Assembly (NCBI GenBank): GCA_021396245.1
Contig: WNYE01000180.1
Location: 1-19,259 of the forward strand
From: Sporothrix humicola
Taxonomy: Eukaryota; Ascomycota; Sordariomycetes; Ophiostomatales; Ophiostomataceae
Direction: 5' to 3'
Length of the DNA stretch: 19,259 nucleotides
Part shown: positions 1-6,996 of the stretch, one piece after another
Position numbering within the stretch: the stretch's first letter is position 1
Layout of the letters: every line of letters starts with the position of its first letter
Notes under the pieces: model-generated
Seen by the model: only the letters and a program-made list of their open reading frames with translations
What the model was told of the DNA's origin: nothing
The model's database searches: none
Position numbers and translations under genes: made by a program

Positions 1-101
1 CAACAGGTCAGCTAAAAATGCATATACCATGCCCGTTTTGCTCCTTTTGGCCCTTTTGATCCTTTTTTGTCTGCTTTTTTTTGGGGTGGGTTTTCCCTTT
101 C

Positions 102-104
<3 letters not shown>

Positions 105-148
<44 letters not shown>
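105..148. repeat. Uninterrupted run of 44 T
   Basis: Forty-four consecutive T follow a T-rich lead-in that begins near position 50. On the minus strand this would be a poly-A tail, so it could mark the 3' end of a reverse-transcribed insertion lying to its left on the minus strand. It could equally be slippage expansion or a contig-edge artefact. The 104 bases before it contain nothing recognisable. Confidence 0.9.
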
Positions 149-150
<2 letters not shown>

Positions 151-170
151 GTGGCCATTGATCTGAGAAA

Positions 171-770
171 GTGGAACATGTTGTCAAGTTATCATTCAGG
201 ATACCAGAAAACTGGTGCTTTTTGCAAAGTCGAAACGCTGAATGTCCACGTCAAAGTCAAGAGAACATATGGCACAAAAGACTGCACGCTATCCTGTGCT
301 TTCTATGCTACATCGTCCGGTTTTGTTCCTTGCGGTGCGGCCTCCTGCCCAAGCAATCAAGAAGGCAAGCCGGACTTCAGTCCATTGGGCCGCCAACGAA
401 GATTTCGCTGACCCTTCATGCTTCACATTCGGCCGAGACACACCTCCATCTAGATTGCAAATACTACTGGGTCCTTGAAATAGAAGTGTACGTGGATGTG
501 CTGAAAACAACACACGTTCTAAATGGGCCATCGTTTTTTTTTTTTCCCCGGAAGGCTCACTCCAGTGGTACGGCGAAGCAACGATACCAGACGTTGATAT
601 CAGAGTGTCACAGCCTTCAACAATTTGTCCACAGTATGGACGATTCGACCCGGTTCTTGGCGATCAAGTCGCGGCAGAGCTCGACGATTCCTGCTCTTGC
701 ATCGCCAAAAGGGTTGAAGTCGAACAAATTGTCGTCACCGGCGTTGTTTTTGAACATACCGGACACATAG
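171..770 (+). pseudogene. copia-0: C-terminal half of a Ty1/copia-type reverse transcriptase, decayed
   Basis: This is the longest open frame in the window (199 codons), but it begins with GTG and has no early ATG, so it is read as a remnant. At residues 107-110 (bases 489-500) it has Tyr-Val-Asp-Val where copia reverse transcriptases have the catalytic Tyr-Val-Asp-Asp. Hydrophobic residues precede it and a Cys-Lys-Tyr-Tyr lies just upstream, where the family often has Asp-Pro-Cys-hydrophobic-Tyr. At residues 156-170 (from base 636) Met-Asp-Asp-Ser then Arg-Phe-Leu-Ala-Ile-Lys matches the family block Met-Lys-Asp-Leu-Gly...Tyr-Phe-Leu-Gly-Ile. The spacing from the catalytic box, about 47 residues, is a little longer than usual. 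The second catalytic Asp is replaced, so it cannot work as a polymerase. The N-terminal half is not visible. Chance frame openness remains possible. Confidence 0.42.
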
Positions 771-1060
771 AATTGACGACCCGCCGGCCTTCGGTTAAAG
801 CCGCGCTTTGTATCCTGGCCCCCTATCGTCTTATGGCTCGAAAAAGAAACTGCAAACTACAGGATTTTTTGCCGATTGGGCGATGGTCGTGGGCCTTCGT
901 CTCGTTAACACGGCGGACCCGGAGCCAGACATGCAGATCGAAAACATCTGCCAAGTCCACCACTTTTGTGATTGTCAATGGCCAGTGCGGATATATACAA
1001 TGTGACGAGCTGGGGATCACAGTTTGAACGGTTTACCTTTACGAGTTTACACTCTGCAAG

Positions 1061-1081
1061 TTATTATATTATTATATTATT
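1061..1081. repeat. TTA/TTATA microsatellite
   Basis: A short AT-only stretch made of repeated TTATTATA-like units. It has no visible function. Confidence 0.7.
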
Positions 1082-1132
1082 GTCCAGACAAGAACATCGA
1101 GAGGTGGGTACGATTGGCCCATCAAGTCACGA

Positions 1133-1375
1133 TTGCACCGTCCTTTCGTTGTCACCGTCGAAGATTACCGAAAGAAGATCATGACAATTAACAAGACTCA
1201 TTTCAAAGAATATGAGCAAAAATATGTTGTGGTCGTGCCTTGCAGCCATGGCCCATTTTCATCAAGGAAGGCCCTGAAACTCGCGCCCGGGTCATGGGCC
1301 CATTCTTCGAGTACATCTCCCTCTCTGTCCATTCCCACGCCGTGGCACCAGCAGCAACAAAAAGACCCAAAGTAA
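1133..1375 (+). pseudogene. copia-0: possible RNase H trace
   Basis: An 80-codon open frame starting with a non-ATG codon. Near residues 55-62 it reads Trp-Ala followed by Ser-Ser-Ser-Thr-Ser, then Pro-Trp at 70-71 and a run of four Gln and a Lys at 73-77. The order resembles the copia RNase H core (Asp-Trp-Ala-Gly, Arg-Ser-Thr-Ser-Gly, Ile-Ser-Trp, Lys-Lys-Gln). The distance from the Tyr-Val-Asp-Val box, about 270 residues, is longer than the roughly 200 expected. The Ser and Gln stretches are low in complexity and could produce this likeness by chance, so this is the weakest of the relic calls. Confidence 0.18.
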
Positions 1376-1918
1376 CGATACACATTTCGCCAGGTTTCCA
1401 CACAGCCCATTATGGGGTTATTTGCGGACAACTCCCTCACGCCGTTCATAGGCATAATATGACCGCGTGGGTAACTCGGATCTTCGACACTTTAACCCCG
1501 CCATACATTTTGGGGTTTCCGTGCGGCCACCTCATCTGTTGCCAGTGTGCGGAACTACGTGCCGGACCTGACCACCGTCCGCTCTGTCCGTATTGCCGGG
1601 CAGCGCTCGTGTACAAAAATTGCCAACGCCGCATTCGTGGAATTGTCGCTATGTGCGGATTGTTTAATTCCCGAACCCACGAATGTTCGCCCGGATTTGT
1701 GCTACCCCTGCGCGATCGACAAAACGAAAACCAGTTTGTCGGGTCTTGAAGACGCGATACATGGCGCAGGAAGCGCTTGGGATTCTCTTGCTCTATTACT
1801 GCTGACAATGAACCCGCTCGCGACTTTGCAAAGTCGTACAACGACGCCCTGTCTCGTTATTGAGTACCGCAGCAGTCTGTTATTGTTTCTCGCACCGCCT
1901 AGGTTAGGGTTAGGTTAG
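1240..1918 (+). pseudogene. RING-type zinc-binding protein remnant with a frameshift
   Basis: The first frame (bases 1240-1749, 169 codons) contains Cys95-x-His97-x2-Cys100-x2-Cys103-x12-Cys116-Pro-x-Cys119 (bases 1522-1596). This is the second part of a RING finger, including the typical Cys-Gly-His and Cys-Pro-x-Cys-Arg. RING domains bind two zinc ions and usually act in E3 ubiquitin ligases. The first Cys pair is absent in all three + frames upstream, so the domain is incomplete. The next frame (1547-1918) overlaps it and carries a second Cys-x2-Cys-x12-Cys-x2-Cys (bases 1652-1711), so a single indel between about 1600 and 1650 would join them. No copia feature explains this segment. It could be a decayed host or captured gene. 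The RING half is clear; the joined product is inference. Confidence 0.45.
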
Positions 1919-1919
1919 G
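1901..1919 (+). repeat. Interstitial telomere-like TTAGG(G) repeat
   Basis: About three units of TTAGG or TTAGGG in a row. TTAGGG is the telomere unit of most fungi and animals, TTAGG that of many arthropods. Three units are too few to identify a telomere. It may be an interstitial trace of end repair, or chance. Confidence 0.5.
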
Positions 1920-2140
1920 CCGGGAGGTTCGGTCGGCTGGGAATGAGCAGTGCCTGAGCAGTGCCAGACTTCCTCCACTGGTGCGCACGGACACACGGAC
2001 ACATGGGCCCGTCAGACTACTCCCCTGATTCCACACGGGCAAACATGGCAACTGGGTCGAATGGGCCCTTGTCAAGATCCTGCCGGGCCCCGAGGCGGGG
2101 GCAGACATTTGGAACTTAAGTCTCAAACAAATTCTACTAT

Positions 2141-2188
2141 CGAAACAACTTTCGAAGCAACTTTCGAAGCAACTTTCAAAGCAATGTT
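2141..2188 (+). repeat. Four copies of a 12-bp tandem repeat
   Basis: The unit is CGAAGCAACTTT. Copies 2 and 3 are exact, copy 1 differs by one base and copy 4 is degenerate. The length is a multiple of three, and in one + frame it encodes Thr-Phe-Glu-Ala repeats. No surrounding gene is identifiable. Confidence 0.9.
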
Positions 2189-2282
2189 GTGGCCGATGCT
2201 ACGAGTACGGTGAAAGGGAGCGCGAGATCGTTCAACACATTGCCAGTGAAGAATCTCAGTCATAAGTACCGTCGAACACGAT

Positions 2283-2302
2283 CCAGCTCCAGCTCCAGCT
2301 CG
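2283..2302 (+). repeat. CCAGCT hexamer repeat
   Basis: Three exact copies of CCAGCT plus a partial fourth. In the 2189-2377 frame it yields a run of serines. It is a simple repeat with no evident role. Confidence 0.8.
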
Positions 2303-2390
2303 ACAAGCAAGCACAAAATACTCGCTCTGTCGAACGACTGGGCCCCAATCATGGATACTTGCCCCGTTACCAACTAACACGGGGTCAAAT

Positions 2391-2591
2391 ATGCAGCCCG
2401 ACACAAACTGCCGCGTCTGTGAGCTATCTCTTGAGAGGGCTCTCAATGTCTTTCACGCACCCGCAATTTGCCATCTTCGGAGGTATCCAAAGCATTTAGA
2501 AAGACTTTGGCAGAAAAGGACAAAAGCAAAGCACACGCTTACGTTGTATGCTTGGTATAGAATACGGACTTTTTCTCAGCAAAGAGAATAG
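2391..2591 (+). pseudogene. copia-1: pre-integrase zinc-motif fragment
   Basis: A 66-codon open frame starting with ATG. Residues 6-20 read Cys-x2-Cys-Glu-Leu, then Arg and Phe at spacings close to the Cys-x2-Cys-x-Leu-Gly-Lys-x2-Arg-x2-Phe signature that ends the copia pre-integrase (HHCC) zinc domain. The paired His residues that should lie 25-35 residues earlier are not visible. The rest of the frame may cover part of the catalytic core, but I see no catalytic Asp. Its place upstream of the integrase C-terminal fragment supports the call. Confidence 0.35.
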
Positions 2592-3043
2592 CGCCCACCC
2601 GACGTCCACTCCGCGCGTATGTCTTCGGCTTTTGTCCTGCGTATACCGTGAGCCGGATATGAGAATTCCCCAACCGCCCTATCCCCTCTGCTTCGATCAG
2701 GAAATGATGCCACTGGCAGGTTCAAAGACTTTCCTTGTGGACGAAGAGCTCGGGAAACGGTATGCCCTAGCCAACTTCTGTGTTCTCCGGCCGAAAACAA
2801 CCAGTCAATGTGGAACCACCCCCTGATCCCATTGAGAGAGCACACAACTCTGATGATCCCGACAGATCCACTACTAGCGGACGCCCTGACTCAATTCCAC
2901 CTCGAAAGATACCATGGTGGGAGAGATTTCATTATCCTCGTCGGCATATCGCCAGGTGTTGCTTGGATCAACTAGAGCAGCCCGCATCCATCGTTGGCAA
3001 AAACTACCTGGCAGAGATCATGTCCGAGCTTTGCTTGGGCTAG
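2548..3043 (+). pseudogene. copia-1: integrase C-terminal part and linker
   Basis: The frame 2548-2826 has Leu-Arg-x3-Cys (like Leu-Arg-Val-Phe-Gly-Cys of copia integrases). About 40 residues later come Ser-Lys, then Asp-Glu-Glu-x-Gly-Lys and a Val, matching the family block in which a Lys-Gly-Tyr strand leads to Thr-Gly-Lys-Val...Ser-Arg-Asp-Val. An overlapping frame, 2780-3043, then carries a Pro/Asp/Ser/Arg-rich stretch with Arg-Ser-Thr and Pro-Pro-Arg. Copia polyproteins have such a disordered linker between integrase and reverse transcriptase. The distance from here to the reverse transcriptase start is about 230 codons, which is normal. The frameshift lies between 2780 and 2826. The linker call rests on composition only. 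Confidence 0.4.
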
Positions 3044-3447
3044 CCGTTCCCGAACTATGATCTAACAGCTCGCTGCTGTATTTGAACACAACTCTTACAT
3101 GAGCTGGTTTGCAGTTTATTTGTTTTCCCGTTGTCCGCCTCGAAATGACATGTACACTCATAGAATGATCCGACCAAGTTATGCAAATAACGTGTCTGTT
3201 CATTGCTCACTAGCCAAGACCGGATTGTATGTCCAGCCAGGAGGTACTGTGTTTTTAATCTGTTGTTTCGACGCAACCCTCACCAGGAAATGGTGAATGG
3301 CATAGGTGAACACAGTTCATATTCTGGTGGCATGATATCTTGGAAGCTGCAGTTATCCTTGTGCTGTTGGCTATGAAAGCTGGAGGAAAGCCGAGAGAAA
3401 GACAAAATGAGCAAGGTAAATCACACGTCGTCTACATGACGCAGTGA

Positions 3448-3954
3448 ATGACGGATCTCGTTCTTGATCAGCCAAGAGTTTGCATAAAACTCACACGCTT
3501 CGTCGCCGGTGATGACATCGCAGATTGGCACCGGCGACGACAAATTTCTGAATCCATGCGAGACTTGCGAATCGTCCTGGACATAAACTACGACACCACC
3601 CTCCTGGAACGGTCTACAAATCCACTACTCAATGGCACTATACCATCGAGGATAAAACAATTCCATCACCGTGACCACTGTACGCTCGTTCAGTACGAAT
3701 TGGGCTTCTCTCCGGTATACGCGCTGACGTCAAGAAAACCTGGCTATGCCAGACGTGGGAAAATGCACTTGGCTACATTCCGAATATCACGACGCACAAC
3801 ATATCCTGCTCCATCAAATAAACTTTGTGCCCTTGCAAGGATCACCACTTCTACTTCCAAAGCGGAACCCTGCATCTTTTACCCCGGTTGTCAGCTGCAA
3901 CGGCCGCGCATCAACAGTGGCTGGGTTCCGTGGAATGCAATAGACTGGCATTAG
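3448..3954 (+). pseudogene. copia-1: reverse transcriptase remnant, 168 codons in one frame
   Basis: The frame opens with ATG. Residues 14-20 (Lys-x2-Arg-Phe-Val-Ala) fit the Lys-Ala-Arg-Leu-Val-Ala start of copia reverse transcriptases. Residues 34-38 (Ser-Glu-Ser-Met-Arg) fit the Thr-Thr-Ile-Arg block. From that Arg, 25 residues lead to Asn-Pro-Leu-Leu-Asn-Gly (58-63), exactly the usual spacing to Asn-Ala-Phe-Leu-Asn-Gly. Ser-Lys-Ala-Glu-Pro-Cys-Ile-Phe-Tyr (137-145) fits Ser-Lys-Ala-Asp-Pro-Cys-Leu-Phe-Tyr, 74 residues further on, again normal. The first catalytic Asp (beside the Asn-Ala block) is replaced, and the Tyr-Val-Asp-Asp box expected after residue 155 has lost its Asp pair. The protein would therefore be inactive even if made. 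About six residues are missing between the first two blocks. Confidence 0.6.
3500..3540. repeat. Perfect 12-bp inverted repeat with a 17-nt loop
   Basis: Arms TCGTCGCCGGTG (3500-3511) and CACCGGCGACGA (3529-3540) are exact reverse complements. The hairpin lies inside the copia-1 reverse transcriptase frame, at the Arg-Phe-Val-Ala block. It has no T-run after it, so it does not look like a bacterial terminator. Confidence 0.9.
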
Positions 3955-4230
3955 TGCACAGACACGAGCACCACGCACTGAACATTGCGGCACATAATAT
4001 TAGGACAGCGTGAACGAAGATATGTATCTTCTCCACGCAGGTGGAGCTGATACGAGAAAAAATATCAAAATAGCTGAGACTGAGTGAACACGATCTGTTG
4101 GGGAGACTACATGAACGCAACGCGCCATGGCTACTAAAGGGTACTAGAACATTGTTGGTGTCTACCTTTCCTGACGCGTTCATCGAGCGGTGTCGAAGCC
4201 AACTTCTACTACGCATCTTTTGCACAACTT

Positions 4231-4626
4231 TTGGAGCAACATTGTCAACTCTCTTCTGGTGTAATTTTGTTGTTTGTTTTAATGAAGCGTGTTGCTGCTT
4301 TTTTGGCGGGGGTCTTCATTTTCAAAGGAGACCTTGTGGGAATCCGGAATCGCACAGATGATACTTGGACCGGGCGGGGCTGCCGTTGGCTGGAATATAA
4401 TCAAACGTCACACAAAGGCGGATCATTCGTCCTGGGCCTGGTCGCATACTCACCATGGCTCGACAACTTAACTCGAATCAGAAAGATGCATCCCGTCTAT
4501 CACAAAGGTTACAAAAGCCATTGCCCTGGGAAACAATGGTACATCTCCGGCCTATGTTGGCCGCAACAGGACTTTCAGCAGCATCATAGCGTCAGTTCTA
4601 CTACACTCGACATGGAACGGTTTTAA
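4231..4626 (+). pseudogene. copia-1: RNase H remnant
   Basis: A 131-codon open frame in the same reading phase as the reverse transcriptase fragment, starting with ATG or TTG-type codons only. Near residues 103-110 it has Trp-Tyr-Ile-Ser-Gly...Cys-Trp. At 114-119 there is a Gln-rich group, and at 121-129 Val-Ser-Ser-Thr-Thr-x2-Met-Glu. The order matches copia RNase H: Ser-Thr-Ser-Gly-Tyr, Ile-Ser-Trp, Lys-Lys-Gln, Val-Ala-Leu-Ser-Thr-Thr-Glu-Ala-Glu-Tyr. The catalytic Glu of the last block is displaced. The upstream part (residues 65-80, Leu-Gly-Leu-Val-x-Tyr) could be the connection domain. Spacing to the reverse transcriptase is close to intact. Confidence 0.4.
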
Positions 4627-4711
4627 GGAAAGCGTTATGGATCTTTTGGAGAAAATCAAACACGGCGTGTCTATCGTCAGAATAAGCACAGTACATGATC
4701 AACCTCGCCAA

Positions 4712-4840
4712 ATGAAAAGAGGCTGTTCAAAGTGGATAGGGTACATCTTTTCGTGGGAATTGTCTCTCTGAGTCCAATAACCATTTCACATCTATGATTG
4801 GACCCTCGATGAAGAAGTCGACGCTCGCGACTTCATTACA
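4712..4840 (+). pseudogene. copia-1: RNase H C-terminal tail
   Basis: In another frame, interrupted by TGA at 4769 and a later TAA, the sequence reads Lys-Trp-Ile...Tyr-Ile-Phe-x-Trp-Glu. It then reads Thr-Leu-Asp-Glu-Glu-Val-Asp-Ala-Arg-Asp-Phe-Ile-Thr. This resembles the end of copia RNase H: Lys-His-Ile-Asp-Ile-x-Tyr-His-Phe-x-Arg-Glu, then Pro-Thr-Asp-Glu-Gln-x-Ala-Asp-Ile-Phe-Thr-Lys. It sits about 75 codons after the Ser-Thr-Thr block, somewhat short of the usual 100. Confidence 0.38.
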
Positions 4841-5400
4841 TAATTTAATGACTAGACTTTGCCTTGTGCAAAATCATGGATGTACAAGGATCAATTCGTT
4901 TCGTGAAGTATCATGACTGATCTTGGTGTGGAACATACGCGCCCTCAAGAACATTTTTATCCTGGCAGCGGCAGCTATCATTGTCGCATATGTGTGATGA
5001 TGTGGCCGGCAAATGTCAGACGTCAAAGCAAAGGGAACTGAAGCCAACACATTATGGCGCGCGGACAATATGTCAAAAGCGCACTTTAGCATGCACGCAA
5101 AAGTTCAATCCAAATTCGACATTCCGGGCCTCGACAAAGAAATGTAATTCTGGCGCAATGTTATCCTACCTGCAGTCTGCCTCAGAGCCGTCCAATCTGC
5201 ATGGCCGTCCATTCTGCATATGTGTTGAGTTTCGTTGGTTTTTCTCGGTGGTGTTGCCATCGTTGCCAACAGCTTCAACGAAGAGTAGCGATTCCTAATT
5301 ATGGACAATCGGCAAGCTGAAGATTGCGTAGGCTGCCAGGCCCATATCCGGTACGACGTGCGTTGATAAGAAAAGGCCCAACAAGACAGACCTTTGTGCC
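4841..5400. other. No recognised gene
   Basis: There are several short open frames of 40-105 codons, the longest at 4981-5298 on + and 5105-5410 on -. They carry no motif I know and are expected by chance. A 3' LTR of copia-1 or a 5' LTR of copia-2 would lie here, but I see no repeated partner elsewhere in the window. Confidence 0.5.
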
Positions 5401-5993
5401 ATGTCGGCAAAGGAACTTTCCAGTCTTCCGATCATCACTAATCCGGAGGAGATGCTAGGAGATAAAGTGGGATTCTGTGTGAACAGAATGCTGTCCAGCT
5501 ATCCCGGTATGATGTGCAACTCAAACAAAACACTCTGATGACATGATACAGCCACGAAGCTGTGTGCTTCCCCCAGTGTTTGCAGCCCTCCTCGCTAATG
5601 AGCCATCGGCTTTGAAAAATACCACCTGGAAAGACGTAGAAGTCACTGATGGAAAGTACATGCTGACAATTTTTGCAAATTTAATTTCTCGATTTGGATG
5701 CCCTCGCCGGTGTGAACAAGTACATGGAGATTCTGGAGCAGTGGACTGTTGGACCAAAGCATCAGGTTCTGGAGTATCTGGCGAGATTTTGCCGCACCAT
5801 GGAGCCGGCCCACCGAGTCACAATTAACAATTGAATGATTGTCCGGCGTCCTGATGAGCTTCAAGACCCAATTAAGCTACAAATTTTGATGGAATCTGCA
5901 GCTCGGCCTACCCCGGCCATGCGGCCGTGTTTACAATGCTCGGGCCGATCTCCATGGTTTGGCACAAACGCTACGAGCGAGAGATCAAGCTAG
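5401..5993 (+). pseudogene. copia-2: possible gag remnant
   Basis: Three successive frames look related: 5401-5538 (46 codons from ATG), 5543-5690 and 5685-5993. The last has an in-frame TGA at 5832 followed immediately by ATG. The third frame carries Leu-Glu-Tyr-Leu-x-Arg-Phe, then Ile-Asn-Asn, Arg-Arg-Pro-Asp-Glu-Leu and Cys-x2-Cys (5928-5939). This is the order seen in copia gag (UBN2-type): Tyr-x3-Phe, a Leu-Pro-rich segment, then a zinc knuckle. Only the first Cys pair of the knuckle is present, without the His and last Cys. Gag proteins are poorly conserved, so this call leans on position upstream of the pre-integrase fragment. Confidence 0.28.
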
Positions 5994-6076
5994 TCGCCGA
6001 TGACGACGTTGCCAAAAAGCGGCTGACGGACGGAGTGCCATTGACTCGGGCGTATGTGTCAAGCTCCATGCGCTAA
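5876..6076 (+). pseudogene. copia-2: pre-integrase (HHCC) fragment
   Basis: A 66-codon open frame without ATG at its beginning, overlapping the gag-like frame in another phase. It contains Val-Trp-His-Lys-Arg-Tyr-Glu-Arg, then a Lys-Lys-x-Leu-x-Asp-Gly about 17 residues later. Copia pre-integrase domains read Leu-Trp-His-x-Arg-Leu-Gly-His followed by a Lys-x-Gly-Leu. The second zinc-binding His is Arg here. The Cys pair expected about 30 residues on is not clear; a Cys-x3-Cys follows the TAA in the same frame. The GAG_pre-integrs domain lies between protease and integrase. Confidence 0.38.
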
Positions 6077-6097
6077 ACTGCGGTCTGCGGATATGCG

Positions 6098-6151
6098 TGT
6101 TGATCCCATCATTGGTGTTGATCCCATCATTGATGTTGATCTTATCATTAA
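6098..6151. repeat. Three copies of an 18-bp tandem repeat
   Basis: The unit is TGTTGATCCCATCATTGG. Copies 1 and 2 differ by one base; copy 3 has four differences. Being a multiple of three, it leaves frames intact and on the minus strand encodes repeats of Asn-Asp-Gly-Ile-Asn. No gene uses it visibly. Confidence 0.92.
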
Positions 6152-6160
6152 TAAGAGAAG

Positions 6161-6433
6161 GTGACGCCACCTACAAGACTTTCAGCTCGATATCTCATGC
6201 CCAAAGGTAGACAAAGCCGTTTGTCAAGTATCCATTTTGAGGCCAATATAGGGTCGACCAAAGCTCTGGTGGTACCAACCTGTGCAAAAGAGTCAATGCA
6301 TCTTCCAACAGATACCGGCAGGGTATCAAGACAAGGGACGATGCCAGGGTGGTTGAACGTTCTGACGCCATACGGCCCTCATTACATTCGGCCCGGGCGA
6401 TCAGGCTGTGTTTTGCTTTCGTTTGTCCTGTGA
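6161..6433 (+). pseudogene. copia-2: integrase C-terminal fragment
   Basis: A 90-codon open frame. At bases 6365-6373 it reads Thr-Pro-Tyr, followed by Arg-Pro and then Gly-Cys, which fits the copia integrase block Thr-Pro-Tyr-Glu...Lys-Pro...Leu-Arg-Val-Phe-Gly-Cys. The Leu-Arg-Val-Phe part is lost. It lies between the pre-integrase fragment and the reverse transcriptase, as expected. No catalytic Asp or Glu was found for this copy. Confidence 0.3.
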
Positions 6434-6608
6434 TGCGCGGACAGATCGCTCGCAATACAGAACCTACCGCCTGCCTTATGGGTCAGGATAAACATTGGGG
6501 ACCAACAACGGACAAAACAGATATGTGTCTGCGATTGGCAGAGCATTTACAAAAAGCATGTGAGTATTCGCGTCTCCGATTCCTTCCCAACCGATAGCTG
6601 ACAATTCT

Positions 6609-6803
6609 TTGCGGGCCGTTGTTGACATGACCTCAGTAGCTAAGACGTTCACCGCCAAGAAGAGCATGTTGAAGGTAGCATGGTTTCTGGCGACCCACAA
6701 TGACCAGCCTAAGCGTTTCCAGGCTGTCGTCGACTATGCGACCAACGATCGACCGGCCGCTTGCATCTTCCCAGCGCTCCCCGTTCCAGACTTGCTTCTA
6801 TAA
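6609..6803 (+). pseudogene. copia-2: N-terminal part of the reverse transcriptase
   Basis: A 64-codon open frame. It reads Val-Val-Asp, then Lys-Thr-Phe-Thr-Ala-Lys-Lys-Ser-Met-Leu-Lys-Val-Ala and Leu-Ala. Eighteen residues after the Leu-Lys comes Ala-Val-Val...Asn-Asp, and later Leu-Pro. This aligns with the copia pattern Gly-Val-Asp-Tyr, Thr-Phe-x-Pro-Val-x-Lys, Ile-Arg, Leu-Ala, Asp-Val...Leu-Asn-Gly, with a two-residue gap after Thr-Phe. The position corresponding to the first catalytic Asp is Ala, so the active site is broken. The downstream catalytic half follows after about 230 unexplained bases. Confidence 0.45.
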
Positions 6804-6996
6804 AGAGGACTAGCCGCTCTAGCCATGCTCCTCCATAGAACAAGGCCAGCAGCATGCGGTTCGCGTGCGACAGGTCCTCCGCGGGATGGTGACGGGACGC
6901 AGGGTTCGCTGGGGGCTAATCAAGACACTACACCATATCGTTTTGCCAACTGATCGAGGAGCGCTTGTAGCCTCAGTGTCCGCCGCGCGCCCCTGA

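Larger units (their letters stand above)
1920..2390. other. Repeat-rich stretch without a recognised gene
   Basis: It holds the two short tandem repeats listed separately and a Ser-rich open frame (2189-2377, GTG start) whose Ser run is produced by the hexamer repeat. Nothing here matches a family I know. Confidence 0.5.
2391..4840 (+). mobile_element. copia-1: decayed Ty1/copia-type retrotransposon
   Basis: Fragments resembling the integrase zinc motif, integrase C-terminal part, linker, reverse transcriptase and RNase H follow each other in canonical pol order. The distance from the reverse transcriptase start (about 3487) to the RNase H Ser-Thr-Thr block (about 4600) is some 370 codons, close to an intact element. 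The integrase core between 2450 and 2600 is too short and must be largely deleted. I found no gag, protease or LTR. Confidence 0.55.

Noticed and set aside
605..1027. 140-codon + frame as a gene
   Set aside because: No motif was seen, and it overlaps the end of the better-supported copia-0 frame in another phase. Its length is within chance expectation.
1446..1841. 131-codon minus-strand frame
   Set aside because: It is the opposite-strand shadow of the RING remnant and has no motif of its own.
1240..1918. RING remnant as evidence of an integrated large DNA virus
   Set aside because: RING proteins are common in eukaryotes and no viral hallmark gene (capsid, packaging ATPase, DNA polymerase) was recognised in the window.
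4900..5363. A continuous protein-like reading phase with a hydrophobic segment near 4940-4990
   Set aside because: It contains about seven stops in some 150 codons, which is the random rate, and no motif supports it.
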